Assembly (NCBI GenBank): GCA_048013815.1 | Contig: CM106586.1 | Coordinates: forward strand, 20,212,001-20,276,000 | Source of the DNA: Setoptus koraiensis | Lineage: Eukaryota; Arthropoda | Direction: 5' to 3' | DNA length: 64,000 bases | In this document: piece by piece, positions 61,186 through 64,000 of the stretch | How the letters are laid out: each line of letters opens with the position of its first letter | Position numbering within the stretch: the stretch's first letter is position 1 | Made by a program: the position numbers and the translations under genes | Notes under the pieces: generated by a model | What the model was told of the DNA's origin: nothing | What the model saw: only the letters and a program-made list of their open reading frames with translations | Database searches by the model: none

Positions 61186-62953
61186 CTTTTAAAATAACAG
61201 TAATACTGTACATAACATGTAAAAATAATGAACAATTGTTTCAAACTTTCCAATGTATTGCGTTGATTGAAACTATAGATAAAATATATTGCACATAGCC
61301 TTTGTAGCCTAGAATGTTACCAGTATTAGTTGCTTCAAGAAAAACTTTTCTCTCTCAATTTTGTGAATGGAATGCTGTGATGATCTTCGCTTATATCACA
61401 ACTACATACTTGTTATTTGCGAAAGTTAAACTAATGACGAGACTAATGGTGACATGGCAGAGTCATTCGGGTGGTCTTAAATTTTGATTCAATGGTTAGT
61501 CTAGGCAATTTGGAGAAAAATTTCTAATTTATTGCTAGCTGTAGGCACACGTGGTGCTAGTCTGTAGGGCAGGTAGTCAAATGGAGCCGTTTGACAACAT
61601 TTCGCAAGTAGGTTGGAGATTTTTGAGGGTGATTAGTTGTAGACACAACAACTTTCATGCTGTTATATTCTTGCTAGTTGACATTTGTGCAAATGTGATG
61701 CAAAGTGGCTAAAATGATGTGAGATGTGTGTATCTCAGAGACGGTATTTCTGGATAATGGTGTAATAGTGTACGTAATTCATTTAGCAAGTAGTTGATGA
61801 GGAATGATCAGATGCGACACTTATGATGATGCACTCATGATTGTACCGATATATGATTGCATGTTAGTTTTGTCGCTAAGGCAACGGCGGGTCTTTGTTA
61901 CTCGCATCGAAGGTACACACACCAGCAAGCTTTTATCAGAAACGAAATGAGCCGAAGCTTACGCTTGTTTTCCTACTCAGCATAACATTATAATGCAATC
62001 CCCATATATCTAAAACCTGATAGGCATTGTCAATATTAGTAATGACACAATTTTTTATGGTGATATCATAGTAAAATGAGCGTTATTATACAGAGAGTGA
62101 ATGAATGAAAGGGAGAGAGTGAGAGAGAGATTCATTTAGCAGCCAACGTTCAATTCATAAGCGTCATAAGAATGATGAAAATTTGATGCCATAACTATAT
62201 CAATATAATCATCATTATTGTGTGAGCATTGTGAGAGTCCGATAAATGTGTGACTCCGCATGATAAATGGATGCTTTTAGCTTAAGGCACTAAACAAACA
62301 ATCATTGATGGGTAAGATTGGAATCGTGACTTGGTGGACTTTCGTTGATTATGCGCCTGTTATGTTCGTTTGCCGTTAGAAGCTCTCGCTTTTGTTGTGT
62401 TTTTGTAATATAATATGGGGCTCATAGTGATCACCAGATCAGGATCTGGATTAGATAATAATAATTTGCTGCTGATTTCTTGAAATGGTTTACGTATGCA
62501 AAATTGCTCAATGAGCCACACAGGCTATCATGTCTATCAATGGTGTGAGTGTAAAAGTGTGAGTCCCTGCATTTGTTATTGTTTCGCTGATTTGATATTG
62601 ACAATTAGCCCTGAAGCGAGTATCTTGATGAGCACAGCGACATTCGGCTGGTTGGTTGATTGTCTGACATTGTGATAGCTGTCAGCGGTAACCCAAAACG
62701 ACGATAATTGAACGCGACACTTATTGGCAACAACTTCGTTACTGTTGACAGTGAACGATGAAAACAGTAGCATAAAACACAAAACAGTTTACAGTGTGAG
62801 ACTTACTTTTCGTTGTAGAATGGCAATCGCTGGTTGCTGTGAGCAAATGAACCTGACATCCAGTTTGGTGGTTACAAGTTTTGTATATTCAAACGATGAA
62901 TTGATCTAATATTGTTTGCTGATGGTATCGCCGTTAACGCCCGCCCCAGGCTT

Positions 62954-63001
62954 GATATACGATGTGATATACGATGCGATATACGATGTGATATACGATG
63001 T
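62954..63001 (+). repeat. Tandem 12-mer GATATACGATGT, four copies
   Basis: Four units, the second with GC in place of GT at the end. Each contains the palindrome GATATACGATG-like core; no gene overlaps it. Confidence 0.9.
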
Positions 63002-63472
63002 GATGCGTTGTGGCTAATTACAGCTACTAACCACAACATCTATTTGAGTGACGCTGTTGAATGCTGTCTGCGACAGATGTGTCGTATGGGCGATGATTCG
63101 GCCTGATGTGAGTCGCTGTTGATGGGTTTTTCATTTAATTCTCTTGTTTGTTTGTTTGTGTTCACTGCATACATTGGGTGTTGTGACATAATCTTGCGTT
63201 AGTTTTATCGTCGCTTGCTGTGTGTCACTGCCTCATTTTCTCTCATTGTATTTAGATAATTAATATTGTTGTCATCATGGTCGTCGTCTCCAATTATCAT
63301 TATTATCATAGTAGCAGCACAGTGATAGCAGTGTCCGGACAATACCCAATTCAACAATAACAACAATAATGGCAATGCCAATGATTGAATAACACTTGCC
63401 CAGTGTATGCTGCGGTGGTGTGACACAACTGTTGGTTCTCACAACAACTCAAAATGTTTATAATAGCGAGCG

Positions 63473-63475
<3 letters not shown>

Positions 63476-63507
<32 letters not shown>

Positions 63508-63620
63508 CTCGAAGCCTTCGAAAATGTTGCATTCGTGTTTGAGTTTAATAAAGAGAATTCCTAGAATTATACAATAATAATATTAGTACAAGTGGAGATA
63601 TAATATATATATATATATAT
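63476..63620 (+). repeat. (TG)n and (TA)n microsatellites
   Basis: A pure (GT)n run at 63476-63504 and a (TA)n run at 63603-63620. Confidence 0.95.
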
Positions 63621-64000
63621 TCTTTCCAGATGAGAGAACAGCTTCGGCCGTTGTGGACTGCACTGGGTTGTAGCACTGTGGCACAAGTGGTCTCAATATG
63701 CTGTTGCATCAACTGCACTGGCCACCAGGGTGTGTGCAGACCTGTTGACTTGGTTGCATCAAGAGGTGCGTTACACTCCACTGCTAACGCTACATGCCAT
63801 TGCTCCTAACTGGTTTTAATTCACCCAGCCAGGGTATACCCGGTAGTCGGCGCGACACGCCTCGCAAATCACTGGTGTGATGTGACTCGCAGGACGCGTC
63901 CTCACTTGGGTTCCGTCAACGCGTGCTTACACCAACTAACACGACTATTACACAATCTGTACTGTATCATAATAGCATCAACCACATTCATCGATCGGCT

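Larger units (their letters stand above)
61186..64000. other. Non-coding 5' flank of gliotactin and beyond
   Basis: AT-rich, with no supported exon. It contains GA-rich runs (62110-62130), a 12-mer tandem repeat (62954-63001), a (TG)n run (63476-63504) and a (TA)n run (63603-63620). The last 180 bases (from about 63820) become GC-richer again. Confidence 0.55.

Overview
This is a eukaryotic nuclear window from a protostome, most likely an arthropod; a small-genome chelicerate such as a mite would fit but is not proven. The reasons are an innexin gene, a gliotactin-type cholinesterase-like junction protein, canonical GT-AG introns of about 90-130 bp in most right-half genes, glutamine-rich proteins encoded by CAG/CAA runs, and AATAAA polyadenylation signals. 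I saw no operons, bacterial features, tRNA or rRNA genes, CRISPR arrays, or transposon or virus-like protein genes.

The window has two halves. The left part (1 to about 33,000) is GC-rich and crowded with short tandem repeats, G/C homopolymer runs and palindromic GC words (GGGCCC, GGCGCC, GGCCGG). Its only supported gene is a very large, disordered, Gln/Ser/Asp-rich protein on the minus strand (exons 18583-17471 and 16676-11481, continuing past 11481). The rest of this half looks like intron or intergenic DNA.

The right part (about 33,000-64,000) is AT-richer and gene-dense: FAM91 (endosome-to-Golgi tether adaptor, minus), an innexin (gap junction, plus), a 2-hydroxyacid oxidase (peroxisomal flavoenzyme, plus), a NUP42-like CCCH/FG nucleoporin (minus, tail-to-tail with the oxidase), a secreted Q/Y/S-rich proprotein (minus), a run of small secreted or membrane proteins of unknown function on the plus strand (51.9-58.1 kb), and gliotactin (minus) with a C-terminal PDZ ligand. 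I reconstructed introns by matching GT-AG sites to reading phase; each joined gene is phase-consistent.

Functionally, two junction genes (innexin for gap junctions, gliotactin for tricellular and septate junctions) lie 16 kb apart. The plus-strand cluster at 52-58 kb holds orphan proteins with signal peptides and is the most likely place for undescribed biology. Other unexplained signals are a repeated compound palindrome flanking the innexin gene and several perfect hairpins in non-coding DNA.
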